Shown: piece by piece, positions 1 through 10,031 of the stretch | Numbering within the stretch: the stretch's first letter is position 1 | Layout of the letters: every line of letters starts with the position of its first letter | Source: Truepera radiovictrix DSM 17093 | GTDB lineage: Bacteria > Deinococcota > Deinococci > Deinococcales > Trueperaceae | Assembly (NCBI RefSeq): GCF_000092425.1 | Contig: NC_014221.1 | Location: 1,989,001 to 2,053,000, forward strand | Length of the DNA: 64,000 nt | Reading direction: 5' to 3' | Program-made: the position numbers and the translations under genes | The notes under the pieces: model-generated | Databases searched by the model: none | Told to the model about the DNA's origin: nothing | The model's input: only the letters and a program-made list of their open reading frames with translations

Positions 1-934
1 TCCCGGCGAGAGGCAGGTGCGTTTCGCCCTCGTGGGTGACCAGGTAGAGCTGGTCGCCCCCTCCCCCACGGGCCACGTCGGTGTACTTGCGCAGCTCGAG
101 GTAACCGTCGGTGCCGAGGATAAACGTGCGCCCGTCGCCCCACGTCGAGAGGCCGTCCGGGGTCAACCAGTCGACACGGAAGTAGTTCGAGCAGCCGTTG
201 TCGGCCACCAAGCTGGCCTCGCCGAAGTCCTCGAGCTCGGGGTACTCGGGGTGGTGGTAGTTGGCGACGGCGGCGCTCCGCACGGTGGCGTCCTGCGCGC
301 CGCTATAGGTGAGAAACTGCTCGATCTGGTGGCTGCCGATGTCGGCCAAGATGCCCCCGTACTTCTCGCGCTCGAAAAACCAGGCCGGGCGGGCGGCGGC
401 GTTCAGGCGGTGCGGCCCCAAACCCAGCACCTGAACCACGCGGCCGATCACCCCCTCTTGGACGAGCTCACCGGCGAACACCGCGCACTCGACGTGGAGG
501 CGCTCGCTGTAGTAGACCATGTACTTGCGCCCCGTCTCCTGCACCTTGCGGCGGGCGGCCTCCAGCTGCTCGAGGCTCGTAAAGGGCGTTTTGTCGGTGA
601 AGTAGTCCTTGCCGGCGTCCATCACCTTGAGCCCCAGAGGCCCGCGCTCGCAAGGCACCGCCGCGGCGGCGACGAGTCGGATCTCGGGGTCGTCCAGGAT
701 CTCGTCCGCAGCCCGCGCCACCTTGACCTCGGGGAAGGCTTCGCGAAAGCGCGCGACCCTATCGGGGTCGGGATCGAACACGTAGCGGAGCTCGCCGCCC
801 GCCTCGATAAGGCCGTTGCACTGACCGTAGATGTGCCCGTGGTCGAGGTGCATGGCGGCGAACGGAAAGTCGCCCTTGGCGACCACGGGGTTCGGTTTGC
901 CTTTGGGAGCGTACGTCATACCTTGAACGGTCAC
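1..934 (-). CDS. Gfo/Idh/MocA family oxidoreductase (partial, 3' end outside window)
   Basis: The frame stays open from the left edge to a GTG at 934, giving 311 codons without a stop; the C-terminus lies outside the window. The translation has the family pattern: a dinucleotide-binding N-terminal half with MDAGKDYFTDKTPF in place of the usual EKP motif, then GGILADIGSHQIEQFL, the glycine-rich segment with a catalytic-type His. The GTG is preceded by AGGAGG at 942-947 with 7 nt spacing; an in-frame ATG at 919 is the alternative. It is the last visible gene of a minus-strand run with two further oxidoreductases of the same superfamily and a TIM-barrel isomerase, which suggests NAD(P)-dependent oxidation of a sugar or cyclitol. 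The substrate cannot be read from sequence. Confidence 0.85.
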   Translation of the reverse strand, partial: MTVQGMTYAPKGKPNPVVAKGDFPFAAMHLDHGHIYGQCNGLIEAGGELRYVFDPDPDRVARFREAFPEVKVARAADEILDDPEIRLVAAAAVPCERGPLGLKVMDAGKDYFTDKTPFTSLEQLEAARRKVQETGRKYMVYYSERLHVECAVFAGELVQEGVIGRVVQVLGLGPHRLNAAARPAWFFEREKYGGILADIGSHQIEQFLTYSGAQDATVRSAAVANYHHPEYPELEDFGEASLVADNGCSNYFRVDWLTPDGLSTWGDGRTFILGTDGYLELRKYTDVARGGGGDQLYLVTHEGETHLPLAG

Positions 935-957
935 GCTAAAACCTCCTCTGGTCAGGG

Positions 958-1989
958 CTATGGTCGGGGGAGCCCGGCGGCTTCGTAGATCATCCTGACG
1001 GCCGCTAGGCTGCGCCGACCTTCGGCGCCGCCAATCTCGGGCGGGCGGTCCTGGCGGATGCTGTCGGCAAAGTCGGCGACGACGCGCAGGTGCCCCGTCG
1101 CGGCGATCCCCCTGGGGTCGCCTCCGGAGCCCGCACTTTGGGTCTTGGACACGGGGGGCGCGGCGACGCGCGCCGCTTCGGGGCGCGCGAGCTGCCAGCG
1201 CGTCAGGCTCTCCCCCTCGATCTGGATCCCCCCGCCCGTCCCGTAGAGCTCCAAGCGGTGGGCAAACCCCGGCGCGGCGGTCGTGGTCGCCGTGATCGTC
1301 GCGAGCGCGCCGCCCGGAAAACGCAAGGTCGCCGCCAGGGTGTCCTCGACCTCGATGGCGCGCGCCAGCGTGCCCGCGTAGGCCTGGGCCTCCAGCGGGT
1401 CCCCCATGAGCCAGACGAGCAGGTCCACGAGGTGGATCCCCTGGTTCATCAGCACCCCGCCGCCGTCGAGCGCCCAGGTGCCGCGCCACGCCGCCCCATC
1501 AAAGTACCTCTGCGGCCGGTAGTAGGGCAGGGTCACGAGCCCCAAGCTCAGCGTGCCGAGGTCCCCCGCGAGGACCGCCTCGCGCACCCGCCTAAAGAGG
1601 GGTTCGGTGCGGCGCTGGAGCACGACGCCCAGCTTGACCCCCGCGCGATTGCACGCTTTGATCATGGCGTCGGCGTCCTCCAGGGTGAGCGCCATGGGCT
1701 TCTCCACCAGCACGTGCTTGCCCGCCCTCGCCGCCGCTACGGCCTGCTCGGCGTGCTGGCCGCTCGGCGTCGCGAGGCACACGGCGTCGACCTCGGGGTG
1801 CTCGAGCAGGTCCTCCAAGCTGAGGCAGGGCACCCCGAAGCGCTGGCTCAGCGCCTCAAAGCGCGCGGGGTCGTAGTGGCCCACGGCGACGAGGCGCGCC
1901 CCCGGCGCTTCCTCGATGGCCCTGCGGTGGTAGTCCGCGACCATCCCGGTCCCCAAGATCGCAAACCCTATCTCGCCGGCCACGGTCAC
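958..1989 (-). CDS. Gfo/Idh/MocA family NAD(P)-dependent oxidoreductase
   Basis: A 343-residue protein. Near the N-terminus it has the Rossmann signature FAILGTGMVADYHRRAI; then HVLVEKPMALTLEDADAMI, which contains the family EKP motif with its conserved lysine; then GGGVLMNQGIHLVDLL, where the His belongs to the substrate-binding half. I chose GTG at 1989 because it overlaps the stop of the preceding gene (GTGA), which implies translational coupling. A much longer upstream reading frame runs antisense-like through the neighbour and is not real. Together with the next gene it makes a tandem pair, probably acting on successive or related sugar-type substrates. Family assignment is secure; substrate unknown. 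Confidence 0.93.
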   Translation of the reverse strand: MTVAGEIGFAILGTGMVADYHRRAIEEAPGARLVAVGHYDPARFEALSQRFGVPCLSLEDLLEHPEVDAVCLATPSGQHAEQAVAAARAGKHVLVEKPMALTLEDADAMIKACNRAGVKLGVVLQRRTEPLFRRVREAVLAGDLGTLSLGLVTLPYYRPQRYFDGAAWRGTWALDGGGVLMNQGIHLVDLLVWLMGDPLEAQAYAGTLARAIEVEDTLAATLRFPGGALATITATTTAAPGFAHRLELYGTGGGIQIEGESLTRWQLARPEAARVAAPPVSKTQSAGSGGDPRGIAATGHLRVVADFADSIRQDRPPEIGGAEGRRSLAAVRMIYEAAGLPRP

Positions 1990-3092
1990 CTCAGCGCCCC
2001 CACGGCGCCGGAGGTGAGGTCTTGAAGGAGCGCCGCGTACGCGGACCGGTCGAGCGGCAGGGTGACCTCGCGGCGGGTGTAGCTCGAGTACGTCATGGCG
2101 TTGGCGAGCTCGAGCGAGGTGCGGCCCTCCGCCCCGTCGCAGACGAGCGGCGCGCCCTGCACGATGGCCGCGTGGAGGTTGCGGTAGACGGCCGCGTGGT
2201 CGCCGGCGCCCGCCTCCAGCGCGACGCGCTCGAGCCCGAAGGTCGGGGCGCCGAAGGGGTCGTCGCTCTCCTGCACAAACGTGCGGAAGTCCGTTTCGCA
2301 GCGGCTGAAGGTCAAGGCGCCCGGGGAGGGGCTGAGGGTCCCGCCCGTACCGACGAGCTCGAGCCGCTCCGGTCGCCCGGCCTCGGCCGTGCTGATGTGC
2401 ACCGACCCCAAGAGGCCCTCCGGCCACTCGAGCATCGCCTGCACGGTGTCCTCCGTCTCGATAGCGTGCAGCGTCGTGCGGGTCCAGGCGACGACCCGCG
2501 CGGGTGCCCCGAGCAGGTAGCAGAGCAGGTCGAGGTTGTGGGGCGCTTGGTTCATGAGCACTCCGCCGCCTTCGCCCGCCCACGTCCCGCGCCACGTGGC
2601 GGCTCTAAAGTAGCGCGCCGTGCGCGGCCAGGCGACCGTTAGGTCCACGTGCTGCAGCTTGCCGAGGCGCCCCGCTCCGATCAGGCGGCGCGCCGCGCGC
2701 ACCTCGGGGCGGAAGCGGTGCTGGAAACTCACCGCTAAAAGGCGCCCGGCGCGCGCCGCCGCCCCAATCATGGCGTCGGCTTCGCCCGCGTGAACGGCCA
2801 TCGGTTTCTCCACGAGCACGTGCGCGCCCGCCTCCAGACAGGCGGTGGCGAGCGCCGCGTGAAAGGGGTGCGGGGTGAGGATCACGGCCACGTCCGGCGC
2901 CGTCTCGCGCAGCATGGTGGCGACGTCGGGGAAAAAGGGGCAGCCGAGCGCGGCGGCGCGCTCGCGGCCGACGTCGGCGCTTAGGTCAGACACCCCGACG
3001 AGGTGGACGGACGCCAGCTCGAGGGCCGGCCGGTGCATCCCCAGCACCCCCGCACCGACGCCGATGATCACGTGTTTCAGGGGCTTAGCCAT
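1986..3092 (-). CDS. Gfo/Idh/MocA family NAD(P)-dependent oxidoreductase
   Basis: A 368-residue member of the same superfamily: HVIIGVGAGVLGMHRPAL at the N-terminus (nucleotide binding), AHVLVEKPMAVHAGEADAMI (EKP motif) and EGGGVLMNQAPHNLDLLCYL (His-containing active-site segment). ATG 3092 is preferred over a GTG at 3137 because it keeps the gene clear of the upstream isomerase, leaving a 26-nt gap. The stop overlaps the next start, so the two are translated together. The paralogues are well diverged, which argues for different substrates rather than a recent duplication. Confidence 0.93.
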   Translation of the reverse strand: MAKPLKHVIIGVGAGVLGMHRPALELASVHLVGVSDLSADVGRERAAALGCPFFPDVATMLRETAPDVAVILTPHPFHAALATACLEAGAHVLVEKPMAVHAGEADAMIGAAARAGRLLAVSFQHRFRPEVRAARRLIGAGRLGKLQHVDLTVAWPRTARYFRAATWRGTWAGEGGGVLMNQAPHNLDLLCYLLGAPARVVAWTRTTLHAIETEDTVQAMLEWPEGLLGSVHISTAEAGRPERLELVGTGGTLSPSPGALTFSRCETDFRTFVQESDDPFGAPTFGLERVALEAGAGDHAAVYRNLHAAIVQGAPLVCDGAEGRTSLELANAMTYSSYTRREVTLPLDRSAYAALLQDLTSGAVGALR

Positions 3093-3118
3093 CTCGTCGC
3101 TCGCTCTCTGCCCCGCCA

Positions 3119-3955
3119 CTACGCGGACGCCGCCCACCGGTCCCGGATAAAGGCGCCGTTGTGCCCTAGCGCCTCGCGGCTCGGGCGCGCTTTGCTAAAG
3201 TCTTCGACCACCAGCCAGCCGTCATAGCCGACCGCGCGCAAGGCGGTAAAGAGCGCCGAAAAATCGACCACACCGTCCTCCAAAGGCGCCCACGCCGCCC
3301 GCCACACGCCGCCCCCCTCGGGCCGCTCGTAGCGGGCGTTCTTGAGATGCACGTGGGCCAAGTAGGGGCCAAGGAGCTCGAGGCCCAGGCGAGGGTCCTC
3401 GAAGCCTTCGAACACCATGTTACCGGGGTCGTAGATGACGCCAATATGCGCCGGGTCGCAGGCGCTGACAAGGCGGTGCGCGAGCGACGCGCTCGGGCAG
3501 ATCGTCCGGTGATGGAGCTCGATAAGCGCCCGCACGCCGTAGCGCTTGGCCAAGGTTTCGACCCCCTCCAGGTAGGCTCTGGCGCGCGCGAAGCTCTCGG
3601 CGTAGCTCCCGTCAGGCGCCCCCGCGCCCACCCGGAGCTGCGGCGAGCCGGCCTGACGGGCAAAGCGCATGGCGGCCTCTGTCGCCTCTAAGTCCCCAAC
3701 CTCGAGATACGTCCCGAGGTTGGGGATGGCGAGGCCCGCTTCAGCGGCGAGCCTCCGCGCCCGCTCGGCCTCCGCCGGGGTGGGTTCCAAGGTGCAGCGG
3801 TTGTTGCCCCAAAACGAGGGCACGTCACCCCGCAGCGCCTCGGGCGTCCCCTTGACCCGCCACTCGACCCCGTCGTAACCGGTCTCGCGGAGCGCCCGAG
3901 CGGCCTCCTCGGGGGTAAGGTCGGGGAGCATGACCGTAAAAACACCGAGCTTCAC
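3119..3955 (-). CDS. Sugar phosphate isomerase/epimerase-like TIM-barrel protein
   Basis: A 278-residue protein of the xylose-isomerase-like TIM-barrel family (AP endonuclease 2 fold). Segments typical of the fold are GYDGVEWRVKG near residue 30, ALIELHHRTICPSASLAHRL (metal-binding Glu and His), GVIYDPGNMVFEG and AHVHLKNARYE. The start is GTG at 3955 with AGGAGG 5 nt upstream. It heads the four-gene unit with three Gfo/Idh/MocA oxidoreductases, a pairing common in myo-inositol, uronate and rare-sugar catabolism. The exact reaction (isomerase, epimerase or dehydratase) cannot be assigned. Confidence 0.88.
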   Translation of the reverse strand: MKLGVFTVMLPDLTPEEAARALRETGYDGVEWRVKGTPEALRGDVPSFWGNNRCTLEPTPAEAERARRLAAEAGLAIPNLGTYLEVGDLEATEAAMRFARQAGSPQLRVGAGAPDGSYAESFARARAYLEGVETLAKRYGVRALIELHHRTICPSASLAHRLVSACDPAHIGVIYDPGNMVFEGFEDPRLGLELLGPYLAHVHLKNARYERPEGGGVWRAAWAPLEDGVVDFSALFTALRAVGYDGWLVVEDFSKARPSREALGHNGAFIRDRWAASA

Positions 3956-4130
3956 ACCAGCCTCCTCTTAACCGTCTGATGAGCGTACCTGTAGCAGCGC
4001 CTCGTAGCGCAGCGGCGTTACGTACCCCTCGAGCTCGGCAATGCGGCGCGCTTGGAGCGCACCCGCGGAGTGCACCTAAGAACGTGAACGGGGTCGGGGA
4101 GAAGCCCACGCGCTCGACGGCTGTCTCGCA

Positions 4131-4154
4131 ATCGTTTCGTGGCGGATCGTTTCG
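4131..4154. repeat. Direct repeat in the oppF-isomerase gap, possible operator
   Basis: The nonamer ATCGTTTCG occurs at 4131-4139 and again at 4146-4154, 15 bp apart. It lies in the roughly 200-bp gap (3956-4161) between the transporter genes and the isomerase/oxidoreductase unit, where a promoter for the latter would be. No other structure is evident in the gap. A regulator site is a guess. Confidence 0.3.
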
Positions 4155-4161
4155 GACGGCA

Positions 4162-5261
4162 TCAACCGGCGGGCCTAGCCGCTGGGCTCACCTTCGGCTG
4201 CTCGGCCGTGACGCCTTTTAGCTCGAGCTCTTCGGAAAAGTGACAGGCGGCGAGGTGGCCCGGCCTGACCTCCCTTAGGGGGGGCACCTCGAGCTTGCAG
4301 CGCTCCTGCGCATACGGGCAGCGGGGGTGAAAGGTGCAGCCGGAGGGGGGGTTGGCTGGATCGGCGATCTCACCCGCTAGCCGGATGCGCCGCCCTTTGC
4401 CCCGCAGGCGCGGGTCCGGCTTCGGCACCGCCGAGAGCAGCGCCTCGGTGTAGGGGTGCTGCGGGGTTCGGTAGAGCGCGTCGGTGCTGGCGAGCTCGAC
4501 CATCTTGCCCACGTACATGACCGCGACCCGGTCGCAGAGGTGCTCCACGACGCTGAGGTCGTGCGCCACGAACAGATAGGTGAGGTTGAACTCCGCTTGC
4601 AGATCGGCCAGCAAGTTGAGGATCTGCGCCCTCACCGACACGTCCAAAGCGGACACCGCCTCATCGGCGACCACGAGGCGCGGGTTTAGGGCGAGCGCCC
4701 GCGCGATGCCGATGCGCTGCCGCTCGCCGCCGCTAAAGGCGTGAGGGTAGCGGCGGAGGTATTCGGGCCTGAGGCCCACCTTGCGCAACAGCTCGCGCAC
4801 CCGCCCCTCTAACTCGCGGCCGCTCGCCACCCTGTTGACCCGAAGCGGCTCGCCGACGATCTCCTGAACCGTCAGCCGCGGGTTGAGCGACGACTGAGGG
4901 TCTTGAAAGACCATGCGGATGTCGCGGCGGTAGGGCTTGAGCTCTCGGTGTTTCAGCTTCGCCAGGTCGACAGGGCGCCCCTTGGCCCCGTGGTAGAGGA
5001 TCTCCCCGGCGGTCGGCTCGTAGACGCGTAGGATCGTTCTCCCCAGGGTCGACTTACCGCAACCCGACTCACCGACGAGCCCGAGCGTCTCACCCTGAAA
5101 GATGGTGAACGAGATGTCGTCGACGGCCTTTACATAACCGACCGTGCGGCGAAAAAACCCCCGCTGGATGGGAAAGTGCATCTTGAGGTCCTTGACCTCG
5201 AGCAGCGGTTTGGCTTGCGGGGCGAGCGCTGGCTGAGGCGTGACGCGAACTGCAGCTTGGC

Positions 5262-5265
<4 letters not shown>
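4162..5265 (-). CDS. Opp/Dpp-type ABC transporter ATP-binding protein (F subunit)
   Basis: A 367-residue ATPase. Walker A is [11 protein letters not shown] near residue 66, the ABC signature is [15 protein letters not shown], and Walker B is [12 protein letters not shown] (DEA rather than DEP). The C-terminal cysteine-bearing extension [14 protein letters not shown] is typical of oligopeptide/dipeptide importer ATPases. The ATG start overlaps the stop of the D subunit gene (ATGA). As last gene of the B-C-D-F set it should pair with the D subunit on the cytoplasmic face. In thermophilic lineages this family also imports oligosaccharides, and the adjacent sugar-type enzymes favour that here; this is inference. 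Confidence 0.95.
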
Positions 5266-6329
<1,064 letters not shown>

Positions 6330-6364
6330 CACGTGACCTTTCGCGTTTGTGGCCAAAGGCGCGC

Positions 6365-7627
6365 TTAGGCATAGGGGTCCGCCGCGTCTCGGAGGCCGTC
6401 GCCGAGAAAGTTAAGGGACAACACTGCAACCACCACGGCGATGCCGGGGGTCAAGAGCCACGGGGCCGTCGCCACCGAGCGGATGTTTTGCGCCTCTTGC
6501 AAGAGCACCCCCCACGAGACGATGGGGGCCCTTAAGCCGATGCCGAGAAACGACAGTGCGGTTTCAGCAAGGATCATGCCGGGGATCGACAGCGTTACCA
6601 CCGCGATGATGTGGCTCATAAAATTGGGCACCATGTGGCGCATGACGATGCGGAGGTCGCTCATCCCGTCGAGGCGCGCCGCCGTGACGAAGTCCTCGGT
6701 TTTGAGCGAGAGAAACCTCCCGCGCACCACGCGGGCCAGACCGGTCCAGCCGATCACCGAGAGGATCACGGTGATCAGGAAGTAGACCTGCAAGGGCGGT
6801 ATGGTCAGCGGGATAGCGGCTGCTAGCCCCATCCAGAGTGGGATGCTAGGGATGGACTCGAGAAACTCCCCCACGCGCTGCTGCAGGTTGTCCACCCAGC
6901 CGCCGTAGTAACCCGCGAGCCCGCCTAACAACACACCTAGAAAGAGGCTCAGCGCTACCCCAACCAGGCCGATTGACATCGAGATGCGGCTGCCGTAGAT
7001 AATGCGCGACAAGACGTCGCGTCCGAGCCGGTCGGCGCCCAAGAGGTACATCGTTCCCCCCGGCTCCAACGGGCCGATCAACCGGCGTTCCATCGGGATG
7101 AGCCCGAACAGCCGGTAGGGCGCGCCGCGCACGAAAAACCCCACGGGCACCGTGACGGACTCGTCCACGACGAAGGTGCGGCGCAGGGCCACGGGGTCGA
7201 TCTCCGTCGTATATCCGTAGACGTGTGGCCGAAAGCGCGTCCCTTCTGCGGTGCGCTCGATAAAGCGCAGAGGCTGCGGCGGCGCGTAAGTATGCTGCGT
7301 GCTGGTCGCGTTGGCGGGGAAAGGGGCCAAGAAGTCGGCGAAGACCGCCACCAGATAGATAAGCAGGGTCACTACCCCACCGACGACGGCCAGCTTATGC
7401 TTGCGGAACTTCCACCACATGAGCTGCCACTGGCCGGCCACCTCGACGCGCGCCTCCTCGGGCGGCGCGGCTGCAGCGATCCCCTCGGTGTCGAACGCCG
7501 ACTCGCCGCGGCGCGGCTGCGTCGGCGCGTCGATACCTTGCAGCGTCTCCGCGGTGACCGAGGTTCTGCGCGCGTCCACCCCCTCGAGCGCTCCACTTTC
7601 CTGAGGTACCTTGCTGCTGTTGTCCAT
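6365..7627 (-). CDS. Opp/Dpp-type ABC transporter permease (C subunit)
   Basis: A 420-residue integral membrane protein. A soluble N-terminal tail of about 70 residues comes first, then one transmembrane helix (VVGGVVTLLIYLVAVFADFL), then a long extracytoplasmic stretch of about 110 residues (THTYAPPQPLRF to GADRLGRDVLSR), then five helices with the EAA-type loop (VTAARLDGMSDLRIVMRHMV). It is longer than usual C subunits (about 300 residues) because of the tail and the external insert. ATG 7627 has AGGAG 7 nt upstream; a GTG one codon earlier is possible. It forms the membrane channel with the B subunit. Confidence 0.93.
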   Translation of the reverse strand: MDNSSKVPQESGALEGVDARRTSVTAETLQGIDAPTQPRRGESAFDTEGIAAAAPPEEARVEVAGQWQLMWWKFRKHKLAVVGGVVTLLIYLVAVFADFLAPFPANATSTQHTYAPPQPLRFIERTAEGTRFRPHVYGYTTEIDPVALRRTFVVDESVTVPVGFFVRGAPYRLFGLIPMERRLIGPLEPGGTMYLLGADRLGRDVLSRIIYGSRISMSIGLVGVALSLFLGVLLGGLAGYYGGWVDNLQQRVGEFLESIPSIPLWMGLAAAIPLTIPPLQVYFLITVILSVIGWTGLARVVRGRFLSLKTEDFVTAARLDGMSDLRIVMRHMVPNFMSHIIAVVTLSIPGMILAETALSFLGIGLRAPIVSWGVLLQEAQNIRSVATAPWLLTPGIAVVVAVLSLNFLGDGLRDAADPYA

Positions 7628-7637
7628 CACACAACTC

Positions 7638-8624
7638 CTAGCGGTAGCGGATTCTGGGGTCGAGCCAGGCCAGCGCGATGTCTGAAAGCAGGGTGCTGAT
7701 GACGTTGAGGACGCTGAGCATCAAGATAAACGAACCCGCCAAGTACATGTCCTGCGCAGTGAGCGCGCGCAGCAAGAGGGGCCCCGTGGTGGGCAAACTC
7801 AGCACGATCTCGACGATGGCGGCGCCGGAGATAAGGCTCACCAAGATGTTGTTTTGAGCGCTGACGAAAAAGTTGAGGGCGACGCGAACCGGGTACTTGA
7901 GCAACAACCTGCGCTCGGACAGCCCCTTGGCTCGAGCAGTGACGACGTACGGTTTCACGAGCTCATCGAGCAAGTTCGCCCGCAGGAGGCGAATCAAACT
8001 CGCCGTTCCGGAGGTGCCCAGGACGACCATGGGGATCCACAGGTGGTTCAAGAGGTCTACGAACTTGGCCCAACTCCAGGGCGCGTCCACGTACTGCGGT
8101 GAAAAAAGTCCGCCGACGCTCTGGCCAAAGTAGGCGAACGCGATGTACATAAAGACCAGCGCCAGCAGAAAGTTCGGGGTTGCCAGACCGATAAAGCCGA
8201 TGAAAGTCGCGAAGTAGTCACCCAGCGAGTACTTCCTGACCGCCGAATAGATACCGATGGGAAAGGAGACGAGCCAGATAAACACGAGGGTCGCGAGCGA
8301 CAGCAAGAAGGTGAGCCCGAGCCTCTCCCAGATGAGCGTGTTGACCGGACGGTTCCACTCGAACGATTGGCCGAAGTCGCCGCGTAAGAGGATGCCCGAA
8401 ATCCACTTGTAGTACTGCACGTAGAAGGGTTCACCGAGGCCGTAGCGCTCCCTAAGCGCTGCGAGCGTAGCGCTGTCGACGGTTTCCCCTTGCGCCGCCA
8501 TCCCCGCAACCATCGACGTCAGATAGTCGCCCGGCGGCAGCTGAATAACGAAAAAAGCCACGACCGAAATCGCAAACAGCGTCGGAATCATGTAGAGAAT
8601 GCGTCGCACGATATACGCAAGCAC
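7638..8624 (-). CDS. Opp/Dpp-type ABC transporter permease (B subunit)
   Basis: A 328-residue permease that opens with the family N-terminus MLAYIVRRILYMIPTLF, has six predicted helices, and carries the EAA loop VTARAKGLSERRLLLKYPVR. GTG 8624 is supported by GGAGG at 8633-8637. It is the first gene of the transporter operon. No extracellular binding-protein gene precedes it: the 200 bp upstream are non-coding, so the binding protein is either encoded elsewhere or this unit shares one. Confidence 0.94.
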   Translation of the reverse strand: MLAYIVRRILYMIPTLFAISVVAFFVIQLPPGDYLTSMVAGMAAQGETVDSATLAALRERYGLGEPFYVQYYKWISGILLRGDFGQSFEWNRPVNTLIWERLGLTFLLSLATLVFIWLVSFPIGIYSAVRKYSLGDYFATFIGFIGLATPNFLLALVFMYIAFAYFGQSVGGLFSPQYVDAPWSWAKFVDLLNHLWIPMVVLGTSGTASLIRLLRANLLDELVKPYVVTARAKGLSERRLLLKYPVRVALNFFVSAQNNILVSLISGAAIVEIVLSLPTTGPLLLRALTAQDMYLAGSFILMLSVLNVISTLLSDIALAWLDPRIRYR

Positions 8625-8660
8625 CTTGATTACCTCCAGGCACGCAGTTTTAAGCTTACA

Positions 8661-8680
8661 GATATATTATATCATATCTA
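8661..8680 (-). promoter_or_regulatory. AT-rich promoter region of the opp-type operon
   Basis: A 20-bp block of A/T-rich sequence in an otherwise GC-rich chromosome contains a perfect TATAAT on the minus strand (8671-8666), 42 nt upstream of the permease start. AGATAT and ATATCT flank it as an inverted repeat, so it could also be an operator. No clear -35 is visible. The rest of 8681-8827 shows nothing recognisable. Confidence 0.55.
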
Positions 8681-8827
8681 TGAGGCAGCGGTGCACAGGA
8701 AGGGACAACACACTGAGCGCCAGAGTACAAAGCTCCGTTGAGTGGATAATGGTTGCGCGCTAAGAGGTACGGTCATCGCCTGAAGTAGCTTGAGCGATGG
8801 CGCCGTCCCCACTCTTGATCCGCAATG

Positions 8828-9961
8828 TCAGCGCACCGCCCGCAGCACCTTGAACGCCCCCTCCTCGGCGCGTTCCCACCACGCCCAAGCGGCGAGGTCG
8901 CGCTCGTAGGGCAGGGCGCGGTTGGCGACCAGGCTCAGCGTGCCGCCCGGCTCGAGCCGCGCGTGCGCCGCCGCCAAAAACGCCCGCGGCACCTCCAGAG
9001 CGACGCGTTTCCCGACGTGAAAGGGCGGGTTGGTGAGCACCGCGTCGAAGCGCTCCCCCTGCAGCTCCGAGTCGACGTCCGAGTGCAGCGCGCGCACGTC
9101 CGCGCCGTAGCGCTCGGCGTTGCGGTGGGTGCTGCGCACCGCCAAGAGGTCGTCGTCGACGGCGGTGACCTCGGCGCCCGCGAGGGCCGCTGTGAGCGCC
9201 AGGAGGCCGTAGCCGCAGCCGAGGTCGAGCACCCGCCGGCCGGCGAGCGCGGGCCAGTCCACCGCCGCTAGAAGCCGCGCCGTACCGGGGTCGAGCTTGC
9301 CCGCGGCGAAGACGCCGGGATCTGCCGTGAGCATGAGGCCCGCCGCCTCGAAGGGTTCGGGTTCGGCGCCACGGGGTTCGGGCGCCTCGCGCCGCTTGCG
9401 CGCGCGCAGGAGCCGCCACCCCCCCGCTTTGGCGAGCACCTCGGCCTCGCCGAAGAGCGCGGCGGCCTCCTTTTCGTAGCGCTTGGCCCCCTGGTCTTTG
9501 TGCATGGCAAAAAGGGCGACGCCGCCTTCTACGAGCGCCGCGTGCGCGCCCCGCAGCTCGGCGCGCACGCGCGCGCCCCCCCGGTCGGTCGCGGGCACCG
9601 CGCAGACCAGCTCGGCGGCCGCCGGCGGCGCGTCCCAGAGCGCGCCCGCCGAGAGTTGCACATTCGCTTCGGTCCCCAAGCGTTCGAGCGCCCAGGCGGC
9701 GCAGCGCAGCGCGGCGCGGGAGGTCTCGAGCACCACCGCCGCCTCTACTTCGCCGCGGGCGGCGAGGGCCAACGCGCCGCCGCTCCCCGTCGCGTCCAAA
9801 AGGCGCGGCGCGCTAAGGTCGGCGGCTCGCAGCATCAGCTGCACCCCCGGGTGCAGCTCGGGGTAGCCCCGCACCCCCGCTTTGGTGGCGTAGCGAACGC
9901 CGCTCGGCAGGGTGCGCGGCTCCAACTGGTGGTAGCGGGCGAGCGCGTCGGCGAGCGTCAC
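8828..9961 (-). CDS. Class I SAM methyltransferase, RsmC/RlmG-like (rRNA guanine N2)
   Basis: A 377-residue protein with the duplicated methyltransferase architecture of RsmC/RlmG. A degenerate N-terminal domain (GSGGALALAARGEVEAAVV) precedes an active C-terminal one with the SAM motif VLDLGCGYGLLALTAAL, the acidic loop VTAVDDDLLAV and the catalytic NPPF in LTNPPFHVGKRV. NPPF is typical of N-methyltransferases acting on exocyclic amino groups, here probably guanine N2 of rRNA. The GTG start follows TAAACT (9973-9968) by 6 nt with no Shine-Dalgarno, consistent with a leaderless mRNA. Which guanine is modified is not evident. Confidence 0.85.
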   Translation of the reverse strand: MTLADALARYHQLEPRTLPSGVRYATKAGVRGYPELHPGVQLMLRAADLSAPRLLDATGSGGALALAARGEVEAAVVLETSRAALRCAAWALERLGTEANVQLSAGALWDAPPAAAELVCAVPATDRGGARVRAELRGAHAALVEGGVALFAMHKDQGAKRYEKEAAALFGEAEVLAKAGGWRLLRARKRREAPEPRGAEPEPFEAAGLMLTADPGVFAAGKLDPGTARLLAAVDWPALAGRRVLDLGCGYGLLALTAALAGAEVTAVDDDLLAVRSTHRNAERYGADVRALHSDVDSELQGERFDAVLTNPPFHVGKRVALEVPRAFLAAAHARLEPGGTLSLVANRALPYERDLAAWAWWERAEEGAFKVLRAVR

Positions 9962-9967
9962 CCCGTC

Positions 9968-9973
9968 AGTTTA
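9968..9973 (-). promoter_or_regulatory. Leaderless-type -10 element (TAAACT) for the RsmC-like gene
   Basis: TAAACT ends 6 nt before the GTG at 9961 and no ribosome-binding site is present. Confidence 0.5.
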
Positions 9974-10019
9974 CCGCCCCGTAGACCCCGCCAGACCAGG
10001 CCTCGCCCCCCCGGGGTGC

Positions 10020-10025
10020 TACGCT
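10020..10025 (+). promoter_or_regulatory. Leaderless-type -10 element (TACGCT) for tsaD
   Basis: TACGCT ends 6 nt before the tsaD ATG and no Shine-Dalgarno is seen. It is divergent from the element at 9968-9973, so both promoters fit in a 70-bp gap. Confidence 0.5.
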
Positions 10026-10031
10026 ACGGGC

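Noticed and set aside
1990-2595. Long N-terminal extension of the second Gfo/Idh/MocA gene
   Set aside because: The extension reads through the neighbouring gene in another frame and lacks protein-like composition; GTG 1989 with GTGA coupling explains the start.
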